Assembly (NCBI GenBank): GCA_010909165.1
Contig: VJWM01000068.1
Coordinates: forward strand, 124,001 to 188,000
Direction of reading: 5' to 3'
Length of the DNA stretch: 64,000 nt
From: Anthoceros angustus
Lineage: Eukaryota; Streptophyta; Anthocerotopsida; Anthocerotales; Anthocerotaceae
Shown here: positions 47,130 through 59,200 of the stretch, in pieces
How the letters are laid out: every line of letters begins with the position of its first letter
Numbering within the stretch: the stretch's first letter is position 1
The notes under the pieces: model-generated
The model's input: only the letters and a program-made list of their open reading frames with translations
Database searches by the model: none
Told to the model about the DNA's origin: nothing
Program-made: the position numbers and the translations under genes

Positions 47130-47577
47130 CCAAAGATAACCAGACACTTCTTCTTACGTCGAACAGGAAACTAGAGCACGCCAAATGAGAAGAGCGAAAA
47201 CATCGGGAGGGCGTTCTAGCTCCTCTCACGCCGGATTGTCTTGACATGGTACAGCTAACCCTACACTTTCAATTGGTCATCAACTGCACGCTCGAGCCCT
47301 TAGACTGCGCCAGTGTGCTCACAAACAGCTTCACGCAGCAGGCAAGGCGGCAAGTACCTGCATGTATTGAAGGCACCCCTAGATGACTATGGTCTGGAGC
47401 AGCGCCCATGAGGACAATTTCCAGTTGAGAAAAATCTGCAGTCCCTTGCTGCATACTATCGGCTATTAATTGCCACTGAGGACCGTTGAGAACACGGATG
47501 CTTTCTTCTTGAGCTACTGTTCAGTGATCTGGTAGTAGCTTTGCGACCCTCATGCGCATCTCCAAAGAACTCAGCCT
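47130..47577. repeat. Repeat segment, copy 2 of 3
   Basis: About 450 bp starting gagtccaaagataaccagacac, present nearly identically at 52440-52893 and in diverged form at ~41990-42510. It lies between the PPR fragment and the secreted-peptide ORF. Origin unknown. Confidence 0.8.
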
Positions 47578-47607
47578 GTGACTTGAGTTTTGTGATTTAC
47601 AGACAGC

Positions 47608-47781
47608 ATGAAGCGGCCAAGTTTCCGTCTACAGATCGCGTTTCTTGCTCTGTTCGCCATGTTTTCACGAGTACAAGGGCAATTGCCGGCAGAGCATATT
47701 TATAACCAGATTCTTGATGCCTTACAAGGCTTGAGAGACCAGGTCTCCAAATTTGGACGCATCTTCAATCAGAAGTTCTAA
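47608..47781 (+). CDS. Small secreted-peptide ORF, duplicate copy
   Basis: Identical in sequence to the ORF at 52930-53103 described below, in the damaged half of the 5.3-kb duplication. It has stayed open while the neighbouring frames have shifts, but it is short, so this is weak evidence of constraint. Confidence 0.35.
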   Translation: MKRPSFRLQIAFLALFAMFSRVQGQLPAEHIYNQILDALQGLRDQVSKFGRIFNQKF

Positions 47782-47878
47782 ACAAGAAGAGAGGCAAGAA
47801 TTCGGACTTGCAAGGATTAGCTCACCGATCCACACTCGTCTCTTGTGAAGTCTCACAACTCCAGTCTCCTGAAGGAAA

Positions 47879-50128
47879 AGATGAGTGACTATATCTTCTG
47901 GAGGATCTTGTTCCGTGAAAGAGAACGAGAAATCGAACGCAAGCGAGAGAAGGAAAGAATTAGGGAGGAAAAGACAACGGCAGGCTCATGGACACAAGAA
48001 GAGCTGCCGTTATCACTAATCGTGGTCAGTGACTTTCAGAAAGCACGATGTCGGCGGCAGTACAAAATGCTGCAAAATGTGAAATGTATCATTTGCAAAA
48101 CTTACACAACTAAGTGAGGATGTGATACATTCGCTAATGTGATTTTCAAAATCACAAGAGCCGATGCCAGGAGGCCACCAGACATCATGGAGCGGAAGGT
48201 GGCCCTTCACCAAGTAAGATGCCTCCAATGCCTTCAATTTTACAAGAAGGAAAAGTTGAGGATCTGATTGAAGCAAAGAGGTTATTCTCCCATGCCTTGG
48301 CATTGCAAACATATAAGATGGTAGATGCGCAAAGGATTCGAGAAAAAGCAAGGTTGGATCCATTCTCCATCCCTACCTTCATCGTCATCAAGCTAGGCAC
48401 ATATTTCTGATATCAAGCTCCCAAGCCAGTAGGACCATCTTATGATCATGAGGAAGTGATACATGATATAATGGATTATACATTGCTAAATAATAAAGGA
48501 AAGGGTAAAATTGAAGATGAGCATATTGAATATAGCTCATCATCATCAACCGACTGGGAAGGTTACAAACTTGGCATCCGAGCTTGGGTAAAGTCGGCGG
48601 AAGGATATCCTTTGTATGTAGTTCCTTCTCGCACGTAATTAGAAGAGCGATATAAACTGCCCACCAAAAGGTTGAGAAAGAGAAAAGATGGCTTGGGTGG
48701 AGCAACATTGTTCCAACCTGAACATCCTCTTCCACCACCTGGTGTTGAAGATGTTGTTATGGAAAGTTGTTTGGTGGCGAAGATACAAAAATTACTAGTG
48801 ATTTACCATGTCGTGGTGGTTGGAATGCTCGGTCCTTCAAGGCTATAGGACAGTTTAAAAGAGGTTTAGGTGGACAAAGTAGCGGATCTAGAAAGTTGGG
48901 AACTAAGAAGTTGGGATCGATATTCTAGCCATTGCAACCAAAAAGCATAAGTTAGAAAAGGCCTATGATCCAAGTGTTGCATTAGAGTTCCACATCTCAA
49001 AGAGACGATGTTGTAATGCGTTTTTTCTAGAACAAGAAGAAGAACCACGGATAAAGTTCTTCTATTGCAATCGTGTGGATTATACTAAGGAATTTTTACC
49101 ATATGACTTAAAAGTTGTTAAAAGAGAAGATTGTGATGACGAATATTTTTGTATCTCACCAAATGGGCTTGTTCACATTGAGCCTGACCAAGGTAGGTAT
49201 CTCATAATTCTGATACAGGATATGTGTACATGCATACATAGATTAGTTCTCTATCATGAAACTAATGACAAGTACTTCTTTATGATTAGTAATGCTGTTT
49301 TGGATACAATAATATATTGTTGATGCGAATCGACCAAGAAGGTGCATTCCACTGCAAGAATGGATGCGTGAGAAAATATGTTTTTCATATTTAAGGAATG
49401 TCAAGTTCTTTGGGAAGTATTTGATATACAAAGCATTCACTATTTGGCAAACATATTGGTCGAAAAATTTTCACAGAGTGAGGACACTTTTGATAAAGAA
49501 GTGGTTTTGGGCTAAACCACAATTTTTGTCGCATTGTTGGAGATGCATGGACTCATACATGATATCACGGACAATCAATGATGAGCATAGTATATAATCA
49601 TCTATATATCATGGAGGACTTTGCTCAAATTCAATTTGAAGAAAGAGTTCAAAAATCAACTCCGGGAATAGAACAATGTGTAGAAAAAGTTCACCAAATA
49701 CTCAATAAACTTTGTGAAGAGGCTGTGAGACAAGCACAGATATACAGGGTAACTTTTATACTCTGTGTTATTTCCACCATAGACTTTTTATTGTAGTATT
49801 TCTCTTCCCTCTTTACATCTCATGAAATGTGGTGTGCATCAGGAAAGTGTTAGAGATGAAGCAGAACTTAATGACACGATAGGGGTGAATTTGCATCAAA
49901 CACGAGGAAGTAAAGTGCAAAGCATGGTTAGCATAAAACAAGAAAAGATTGAACGTAAGACATACAGAGTGATGATAGAAGAAAAATGCTAGGCAATTTT
50001 GTTAAACTAGTGGATTATGTTTTGTTGAGAACTTGATAAATCAATGCGTTATGAATGTTGGAGAGTTATATGCCTTATTAGAATCAACAAGACCAACTCC
50101 GGATAAAGTGAATAAGGGCATATTTTTG
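47879..50128 (+). pseudogene. Dynein heavy chain 5' exons, damaged duplicate
   Basis: Corresponds to 53202-55497. Frame-breaking single-base losses or gains occur throughout, e.g. ggtggcgaagat for ggtggcagaagat, agttccacatctc for agttcccacatctc, and a stop at cgcacgtaatt for cgcacggaatt. It ends in the middle of the third dynein exon, at acaacatta, and continues as CPSF30 sequence. Not functional as written. Confidence 0.85.
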
Positions 50129-50893
50129 ACAACATTAGGACAACCCACTGTGTGAGGTAATTCCCATCAAAATGATCACTAACGTCACCAACCTGAAAAT
50201 GGCGTGTCTCATTGACAGAGAAAATAAGGATGACATTTTCACATGAATCATAAGCTTCATTCAGCTTTTGATTCATTGTTCCTATGGGTTGCCCACAAGC
50301 CCCTCTCAACCGACAGATTGAGATTTTCGCGTTGCTACTCTTCACTATGAAGAACCTGCAGAGCCAAAGGGTGTAGTTAGTTCCAAAACTTTTGATCACT
50401 TACCATCATTTGTCAGGAAAAAATGATATAAAGGGGCAAACCGGTTTCACAAAACTCAAAATGTTGCAGGCACTGAAAAGCTTGCACCAACCTTGAGTAG
50501 CCTGGAGGAAGTGGAGCTGAGATGGACTCCACTTTCGGTTGTTGCACACCATTCGCAACCATCAGATGCATACCAGGCTGCGCTGCATAGCAGATGGCTG
50601 GTCTGAGTGTTGCTGCCCTTTCCCTGCTGTGGCTGGTCTGAGAGTCCTCCCCTGCTCCCAAATTCGCAGGAGCCAGAGGATGCTGCCAGGAAGAACCATC
50701 TGGGTGTCCATGGTTCTGATTCTGCTTTGCTGCTGCCATGGTAACCACCATTAGGAGCATAAACTCGGTGCTGAAGCTTTTGAAGCACATGCTCAATTGC
50801 AGGAGGGGCGCCCTGTATCTTCTGGTGTCGGTATCGGCAATCAGGCCCATTCGGGCAGAAACCCAACTTGTACCTATCAACATAGTCTCTGAT
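50129..50893 (-). pseudogene. CPSF30 exons 3 and 2, damaged duplicate
   Basis: Second copy of the YTH-start exon and of the zinc-finger-3/Gln-rich exon. One-base losses (for example tttcgcgttgc for tttcgcggttgc, ctgctttgctgctg for ctgcttttgctgctg) break the frame. Exons 4-7 are absent, because the sequence to the left is dynein. Confidence 0.85.
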
Positions 50894-51210
50894 CAGACAG
50901 CTACACAACAAGCTCGACTAGTCCCAGGTTATACAGATCCTGACTTATATATAGAGATGACATAAGTGACCCCAGGCTTAAGTACAACATATCAACAAAA
51001 ACTCACAACTGCACTATCGCCCTACAAGAGACACTCCGTCCAAAAGGACATATCAGCTGACTAGAGTGTTACCACTACTCTAGCTCCCACACCTCTGTGA
51101 GGGAGCAAGACCGTAACCCTATGGGTATTCCAAACTGGTGGCATGCTACCGGCTGGTGCAGAACAACAAACTGGCCACTGGAGGCATTATAAAAGTTAGA
51201 GCAGGCCTAC

Positions 51211-51602
51211 ATGTTGCATTCCTTGATGTCCTCATTAGTGTGTTTGTAGATGCAGTCAGGCTCACGACACTCGCCAAACTTGGCAAAAAATCGGCATACC
51301 GGCATGCGCGATTTGTCATACTGGTGAAGGAAACCACAGGCATCCCCCTTCATACACAGGCCCCTGAGCCAGTGGCGGCACACTGTCTGCCTGTAATTCT
51401 TTCGGCCTTGGGGGGTTTTAGAACCCGCCAACAAGCCGCCAGCGAAGCCCGCGGCTCCTGCATTATGCCCTCCGCCCGCAGGCAACGCTGCCAGAGGAGG
51501 AGTGGGTCCAGAAGCTCCGCCCACCCCGGCACCCCCGGCCAAGGCCACATTCTCCAAGCCTCCCTCGAAATCGAAGTTGAGAGCGCCATCCGCGTCCTCC
51601 AT
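51211..51602 (-). CDS. CPSF30 exon 1, intact copy
   Basis: ATG at 51602 opens MEDADGALNFDFEGGLEN. The exon ends at 51211 (aacat|gtaggc) and gives 130 residues plus two bases, exactly in phase with exon 2 at 45578. It encodes a Gly/Ala-rich leader and the first two CCCH zinc fingers (CRHWLRGLC.. and CRFFAKFGECREPDC..). MEDADG followed by FDFEGGL is shared with seed-plant CPSF30. This is taken as the true first exon of the gene at 43170-45578. Confidence 0.85.
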
Positions 51603-51929
51603 CTCTGCTTGATCACAGAACCCTAGATTCTACCATATCTCACCCGCGTGCGTTTCACGAACACCTGAATGCACATCGGTTTCTTCTCCCGCTCGCCCTG
51701 GCTCCTCTGCTCGCCCAACCTTCACGGTCCACCACCACAGCTTTGAAGCTCCGTCCTCTCCTCCCTCCCCCACTCAGGCCTGAGCTCGCCAGTGGAACCA
51801 GCGTGCAAGGGGCTCGGAGCTGGACTAGGTGGATCGGTACTATGCACATCCTGTTCTTCGCCTCTTGGCTGTGGTTAACGTTTAGACCAGCTAGGGTTGA
51901 TGACCAGCTCGTTTCCTCGGAAATGCAGG

Positions 51930-52420
51930 CGGGTGGTCCCTCTCCTTCCGAGTCCAGCTCTCCGCATAAGCCTGTATCTGGCAGGCTGCAGGATCGTCAA
52001 GTGCACGTTATGTCGGCAGGGGAAGCTCTCCGAGATCATAGGAGCCCTGGAATCTCTGCCGCAGAGAAACTCTGCAATTTGCCAGACTCTGTTTTGCACT
52101 GTGCTCAAACTCTGTGCAGCTCAGAAGGATCTGGTTGTGGGGCGACGACCTCATAACCTCGCTGTCAAAATCGGGTACGAGTCAGATGCATACTTGGGGA
52201 ACCATGCATTGCGATGTATGCACGTCGAGGTAGTCTGCAGGAGGCCATTGATGGGTTCACCAGGGTGCGCAAACCAAATGCCTTCATATGGTTTTCCATA
52301 ATCGCTAGCATGGGAAACCTAACGAGGCCATACAACTGTACCATGAGATGCGAAGGTCAAGGCGGATGCTCACCATGCGTCCTTGTAGCTGCCCTCAGAA
52401 CTTGTGCATTTTTCAGCCGA
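51930..52420 (+). pseudogene. PPR protein pseudogene fragment, copy 2
   Basis: Cleaner copy of the fragment at 46590. Frame 1 reads TVLKLCAAQKDLVVGRRPHN and continues with KIGYESDAYLGNHALR. A one-base shift leads to MYARRGSLQEAIDGFTRVRK and PNAFIWFSIIAS, and a further shift to EAIQLYHEMRR. These are the L, S and P motifs of a PLS-class pentatricopeptide protein, a family found in land-plant organelle RNA editing. Only about two repeats are left. Confidence 0.75.
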
Positions 52421-52439
52421 CTTGGAATCTGGCAGAAAG

Positions 52440-52893
52440 CGAGTCCAAAGATAACCAGACACTAGCCTAACCCCCACGTCGAACAGGAAACTAGAGCACG
52501 CCAAATGAGAAGAGCGAAAACATCGGGAGGGCGTTCTAGCTCCTCTCACGCCGGATTGTCTTGACATGGTACAGCTAACCCTACACTTTCAATTGGTCAT
52601 CAACTGCACGCTCGAGCCCTTAGACTGCGCCAGTGTGCTCACAAACAGCTTCACGCAGCAGGCAAGGCGGCAAGTACCTGCATGTATTGAAGGCACCCCC
52701 TAGATGACTATGGTCTGGAGCAGCGCCCATGAGGACAATTTCCAGTTGAGAAAAAATCTGCAGTCCCTTGCTGCATACTATCGGCTATTAATTGCCACTG
52801 AGGACCGTTGAGAACACGGATGCTTTCTTCTTGAGCTACTGTTCAGTGATCTGGTAGTAGCTTTGCGACCCTCATGCGCATCTCCAAAGAACT
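52440..52893. repeat. Repeat segment, copy 3 of 3
   Basis: Counterpart of 47130-47577, with the fuller homopolymers (gagaaaaaatc against gagaaaaatc, ggcaccccctag against ggcacccctag). Confidence 0.8.
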
Positions 52894-52929
52894 CAGCCTG
52901 TGACTTGAGTTTTGTGATTTACAGACAGC

Positions 52930-53103
52930 ATGAAGCGGCCAAGTTTCCGTCTACAGATCGCGTTTCTTGCTCTGTTCGCCATGTTTTCACGAGTACAAGG
53001 GCAATTGCCGGCAGAGCATATTTATAACCAGATTCTTGATGCCTTACAAGGCTTGAGAGACCAGGTCTCCAAATTTGGACGCATCTTCAATCAGAAGTTC
53101 TAA
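52930..53103 (+). CDS. Candidate small secreted peptide (57 aa)
   Basis: The frame starts MKRPSFRLQIAFLALFAMFS, a basic N-terminus and hydrophobic core followed by RVQG, a plausible signal-peptidase site after Gly24. The remaining 33 residues (QLPAEHIYNQILDALQGL then RDQVSKFGRIFNQKF) form a cationic-ended amphipathic helix without cysteines. It lies 5 bp after a good splice acceptor (tttacag), about 100 bp before the ORF that may start the dynein gene, on the same strand. I do not recognise a family. It could be a secreted peptide gene, or part of an untranslated dynein leader. Confidence 0.4.
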   Translation: MKRPSFRLQIAFLALFAMFSRVQGQLPAEHIYNQILDALQGLRDQVSKFGRIFNQKF

Positions 53104-53203
53104 ACAAGAAGAGAGGCAAGAATTCGGACTTGCAAGGATTAGCTCACCGATCCACACTCGTCTCTTGTGAAGTCTCACAACTCCAGTCTCCTGAAGGAAA
53201 AAG

Positions 53204-56200
53204 ATGAGTGACTATATCTTCTGGAGGATCTTGTTCCGTGAAAGAGAACGAGAAATCGAACGCAAGCGAGAGAAGGAAAGAATTAGGGAGGAAAGACAAC
53301 GGCAGGCTCTCATGGACACAAGAAGAGCTGCCGTTATCACTAATCGTGGTCAGTGACTTTCAGAAAGCACGATGTCGGCGGCAGTACAAAAATGCTGCAA
53401 AATGTGAAATGTATCATTTGCAAAACTTACACAACTAAGTGAGGATGTGATACATTCGCTAATGTGATTTTCAAAATCACAAGAGCCGATGCCAGGGAGG
53501 CCACCAGACATCATGGAGCGGAAGGTGGCCCCTTCACCAAGTAAGATGCCTCCAATGCCTTCAATTTTACAAGAAGGAAAAGTTGAGGATCTGATTGAAG
53601 CAAAGAGGGTTATTCCTCCCATGCCTTCGGCATTGCAAACATATAAGATGGTAGATGCTGCAAAGGATTCGAAAAAGCAAGGTTGGATCCATTCTCCATC
53701 CCTACCTTCTCATCGTCATCAAGCTAGGCAGTATATGACTACGAAGTATCAAGCTCCCAAGCCAGCAGGACCATCTTATGATCATGAGGAAGTGATACAT
53801 GATATAATGGATTATACATTGCTAAATAATAAAGGAAAGGGTAAAATTGAAGATGAGCATATTGAATATAGCTCATCATCAACCAGGCTGGGAAGGTTAC
53901 AAACTTGGCATCCAGAAGCTTCAGTTGTAAAAAGCTGGCCAGAAGGATATCCTTTGTATGTAGTTCCTTCTCGCACGGAATTAGAAGAGCGATATAAACT
54001 GCCCACCAAAAGGTTGAGAAAGAGAAAAGATGGCTTGGGTGGAGCAACATTGTTCCAACCTGAACATCCTCTTCCACCACCTGGTGTTGAAGATGTTGTT
54101 ATGGAAAGTTGTTTGGTGGCAGAAGATACAAAAATTACTAGTGATTTACCATGTCGTGGTGGTTGGAATGCAGTCCTTCAAGGCTATAGGACAGGTTTAA
54201 AAAGAGGTTTAGGTGGACAAAGTAGCGGATCTAGAAAGTTGGGAACTAAGAAGTTGGGATCTGATATTCTAGCCATTGCAACCAAAAAGCATAAGAAGTT
54301 AGAAAAGGCCTATGATCCAAGTGTTGCATTAGAGTTCCCACATCTCAAAACAGGAGACGATGTTGTACGTTTTTTTCTAGAACAAGAAGAAGAACCACGG
54401 ATAAAGTTCTTCTATTGCAATCGTGTGGATTATACTAAGGAATTTTTACCATATGACTTAAAAGTTGTTAAAAGAGAAGATTGTGATGACGAATATTTTT
54501 GTATCTCACCAAATGGGCTTGTTCACATTGAGCCTGACCAAGGTAGGTATCTCATAATTCTGATACAGTATATGTGTACATGCATACATAGATTAGTTCT
54601 CTATCATGAAACTAATGACAAGTACTTCTTTATGATTAGTAATGCTGTTTTTGGATACAATAATATATTGTTGAACAGAATACGACCAAGAAGGTGCATT
54701 TATTCCACTGCAAGAATGGATGCGTGAGAAATATGTTTTTTCATATTTAAGGAATGTCAAGTTCTTTGGGAAGTATTTGATATACAAAGCATTCACTATT
54801 TGGCGCAAACATATTGGTCAGAAAAATTTTCACAGAGTGAGGACACTTTTGATAAAGAAGTGGTTTTGGGCTAAACCACAATTTTATGCTGCATTGTTGG
54901 AGATGCATGGACTCATACATGATATCACGGGACAATCAATGATGAGCATAGTATATAATCATCTATATATCATGGAGGACTTTGCTCAAATTCAATTTGA
55001 AGAAAGAGTTCAAAAATCAACTCCGGGAATAGAACAATGTGTAGAAAAAGTTCACCAAATACTCAATAAACTTTGTGAAGAGGCTGTGAGACAAGCACAG
55101 ATATACAGGGTAACTTTTATACTCTGTGTTATTTCCACCATAGACTTTTTATTGTAGTATTTCTCTTCCCTCTTTACATCTCATGAAATGTGGTGTGCAT
55201 CAGGAAAGTGTTAGAGATGAAGCAGAACTTAATGACACGATAGGGGTGAATTTGCATCAAACACGAGGAAGTAAAGTGCAAAGCATGGTTAGCATAAAAC
55301 AAGAAAAGATTGAACGTGCTAAGACATACCGAAGAGTGATGATAGAAGAAAAAATGCTAGGCAATTTTGTTAAACTAGTGGATTATGTTTTTGTTGAGAA
55401 CTTGATAAATCAATGCGTTATGAATGTTGGAGAGTTATATGCCTTATTAGAATCAACAAGACCAACTCCAGATAAAGTGAATAAGGGCATATTTTTGACA
55501 ACATTATCTTTCAAAGAGTCTGCCATTGGATTCACCCCTGATGAGGGTGACATACTTATGGTAAACAATTTTGATTTCTCATCATTTTGATGATTCAAGA
55601 TAATCATTATAATTGTTTCCTAACATTATTGATGAGTTCTCATCTGCTGTTCATTGATAGACTTGTGCAAATATTATTGATGGTTTCATACAAACTCTTC
55701 AAGCTGCTCCTCGTGTTTTGTTCATGCGAGTTTTCACTGGATACTTTGAAACTAAGTGTATTGGTCTCAATCCTGTATCAATCTTGAAAACAACACCAAA
55801 ATATATCCAATTAAGAGCGTACATTGAGAAGCTAGTACAAAGTGACTTCATTGAGGGTAGAACATATGCAAAGGTGAGTCATACTTCATACCTCACATCA
55901 TCAAATTGCTAATATATCATGCAATATAAATTTTGGGTTAAATTAAGTACCTTTTTTTCAATAGATGTTTGAAGGATATAGAGCCTTATTCGCATTTGGA
56001 GAGACTTGGAACTTTGAAGCTTATGCGAAAGAAAACGTCAGAAGGCAATATAGGAAGAGCTCATAGACAAAGAGAATGGCGAATTGATCTTGAAAAATGA
56101 AAATTGGACAAGAAGGATGATATTCTTGAGTTTTTTCTAAATAACATACTTAAAATAGGTAATAAATTTATTAAATAAATATAAATCTTAAAATTTCATG

Positions 56201-59200
56201 ACAGAGTGATTGGTATTCTTCATGTGGACTCGAAGGCCTTGAGAAATAATCTTATTCCTATAACAACCCGGACACTTGATTTAATTAAAGGACATTTGGT
56301 TACTACATCTAGAAATGAAACAATAATTGTGTTGGATCAATTTCATCGTAAGATTGATGATTTGAAACAAAGACCTCTGATCTAGATGGGTTTGTGAAAT
56401 ACATCATAGTAAGTCATATTGGAATATCTATGTTTTATTTGTCATTTCTATTGTGGTTAGAAATTCTATGTACATGGTCCGAATCTATTGACCGATTTAC
56501 ATCCGATGATTTACACCAAATGACAGATGTTCGAACAAGTGTTGGAAAAGAAGAAAGTGTCCTTGCGAGGCTGCCATTATAGATATATGTACGATTTGCT
56601 CGCAGCTTATGAAGTGAAAATTCCAACTAACGATCAAGTCAAGTTTGATGATTTACACGATTGTGTTACACTTTTGGAGAATGTATGGAGGAAGCTGATC
56701 TTTTATTGAAGAGAGAAAACCCTCTATGAAACAAGATTTGGATAACAAAGTTAATTCGACTAGTGAAGAATTGCTCACAATTCTTGGAACTCTACATTCG
56801 GAAAATTCTTGGTTCCAGTCGGACCAAGTTGAAGTGGTTGCTGACTTAGAAAAATCAAAGCATTCACTATTTGGCGCAAACATATTGGTCGAAAAATTTT
56901 CACAGAGTGAGGACACTTTTGATAAAGAAGTGGTTTTGGGCTAAACCACAATTTTATGTCGCATTGTTGGAGATGCATGGACTCATACATGATATCACGG
57001 ACAATCAATGATGAGCATAGTATATAATCATCTATATATCATGGAGGACTTTGCTCAAATTCAATTTGAAGAAAGAGTTCAAAAATCAACTCGAATAGAA
57101 CAATGTGTAGAAAAGTTCACCAAATACTCAATAAACTTTGTGAAGAGGCATGAGACAAGCACGTATATGCTGTGGTAACTTTATACTGTGGTTATTTCCA
57201 CCATAGACTTTTTATTGTAGTATTTCTCTTCCTCTTTACATCTCATGAAATGTGGTGTGCATCGTGAAAGTGTTAGAGATGAAGCGAACTTAATGACACG
57301 ATAGGGGTGAATTTGCATCAAACACGAGGAAGTAAAGTGCAAAGCATGGTTAGCATAAAACAAGAAAAGATTGAACGTGCTAAGACATACCAAGAGTGAT
57401 GATAGAAGAAAAATGCTAGGCAATTTTGTTAAACTAGTGGATTATGTTTTTGTTGAGAACTTGATAAATCAATGCGTTATGAATGTTGGAGAGTTATATG
57501 CCTTATTAGAATCAACAAGACCAACTCCAGATAAAGTGAATAAGGGCATATTTTTGACAACATTATCTTTCAAAGAGTCTGCCATTGATTCACCCCGATG
57601 AGGGTGATATACTTATGGTAAACAATTTTGATTTCTCATCATTTTGATGATTCAAGATAATCATTATAATTGTTTCTAACATTATTGATGAGTTCTCATC
57701 TGCTCATTGATAGACTTGTGCAAATATTATTGATGGTTTCATACAAACTCTTCAAGCTGCTCCTCGTGTTTTGTTCATGCGAGTTTTCACCGGATACTTT
57801 GAAACTAAGTGTATTGGTCTCAATCGTATCAATCTTGAAAACAACAAAATATATCCAATTAAGAGCGTACATTGAGAAGCTAGTACAAAGTGACTTCATT
57901 GAGGGTAGAACATATGCAAAGGTGAGTCATACTTCATACCTCACATCATCAAATTGCTAATATATCATGCAATATAAATTTTGGGTTAAATTAAGTACCT
58001 TTTTTTCAATAGATGTTTGAAGGATATAGAGCCTTATTCGCATTTGGAGAGACTTGGAACTTTGAAGCTTATGCGAAAGAAAAACGTACTGTAAGGCAAT
58101 ATAGGGAAGAGCTCGCTAGACAAAGAGAATGGCGAATTGATCTTGAAAAAATGAAAATTGGACAGTAAGGATGATATTCTTGAGTTTTTTTCTAAATAAC
58201 ATACTTAAAATAGGTAATAAATTTATTAAATAAATATAAATCTTAAAATTTCATGACAGAGTGATTGGTATTCTTCATGTGGACTCGAAGGCCTTGAGAA
58301 ATAATCTTATTCCTATAACAACCCGGACACTTGATTTAATTAAAGGACATTTGGTTACTACATCTAGAAATGAAACAATAATTGTGTTGGATCAATTTCA
58401 TCGTAAGATTGATGATTTGAAACAAAGACCTCCTGATCTAGATGGGTTTGTGAAATACATCATAGTAAGTCATATTGGAATATCTATGTTTTATTTGTCA
58501 TTTCTATTGTGGTTAGAAATTCTATGTACATGGTCTGAATCTATTGACCGATTTACATCTGACAGATTTACGACCAAATGACAGATGTTCGAACAAGTGT
58601 TGGAAAAGAAGAAAGTGTCCCTTGCAGAGGCTGCCATTATAGACGATATGTACGATTTGCTCGCAGCTTATGAAGTGAAAATTCCAACTAACGATCAAGT
58701 CAAGTTTGATGATTTACACGATTGTGTTACACTTTTTGGAGAATGTATGGAGGAAGCTGATCTTTTTATTGAAGAGAGAAAACCCTCTATGAAACAAGAT
58801 TTGGATAACAAAGTTAATTCGACTAGTGAAGAATTGCTCACAATTCTTGGAACTCTACATTCTGGAAAATTCTTGGTTCCAGAGTCAGACCAAGTTGAAG
58901 TGGTTGCTGACTTAGAAAAAATCAAAGCACGGATAGCTGAAATCCGAGCATTAACGGATGTCTATAAGAGCTATCAAAAACTCTTTAATGTAAGTACTTT
59001 CATATCAGTGATACGCACATGTCACTATGCAAAGCACGTCGTTGAGCTATTTATAATGAACCTTCGCAGATGCCTGTGGATGATATGACAAATCTATCAC
59101 TCACCGAGAAGGAATTTAATCTCCGATACAATGTGTGGAAAGCATTACATGATTGGATTATCATGACAGAGAGGTGGAGAACATGCCCCGTGAAGGAACT

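Larger units (their letters stand above)
44819..50128. repeat. 5.3-kb tandem duplicate, copy 1
   Basis: Direct repeat of 50129-55497, with the joint on the word acaacatta. From about 45.99 kb to its end this copy carries many single-base deletions relative to copy 2, while before ~45.9 kb it is clean. It spans CPSF30 exons 3-1, a PPR pseudogene, the small secreted-peptide ORF and the dynein 5' exons. Confidence 0.9.
50129..55497. repeat. 5.3-kb tandem duplicate, copy 2
   Basis: Second copy of the 5.3-kb block. Its left part (50.13 to about 51.09 kb, CPSF30 exons 3 and 2) is the damaged one; everything right of ~51.1 kb is clean. Confidence 0.9.
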
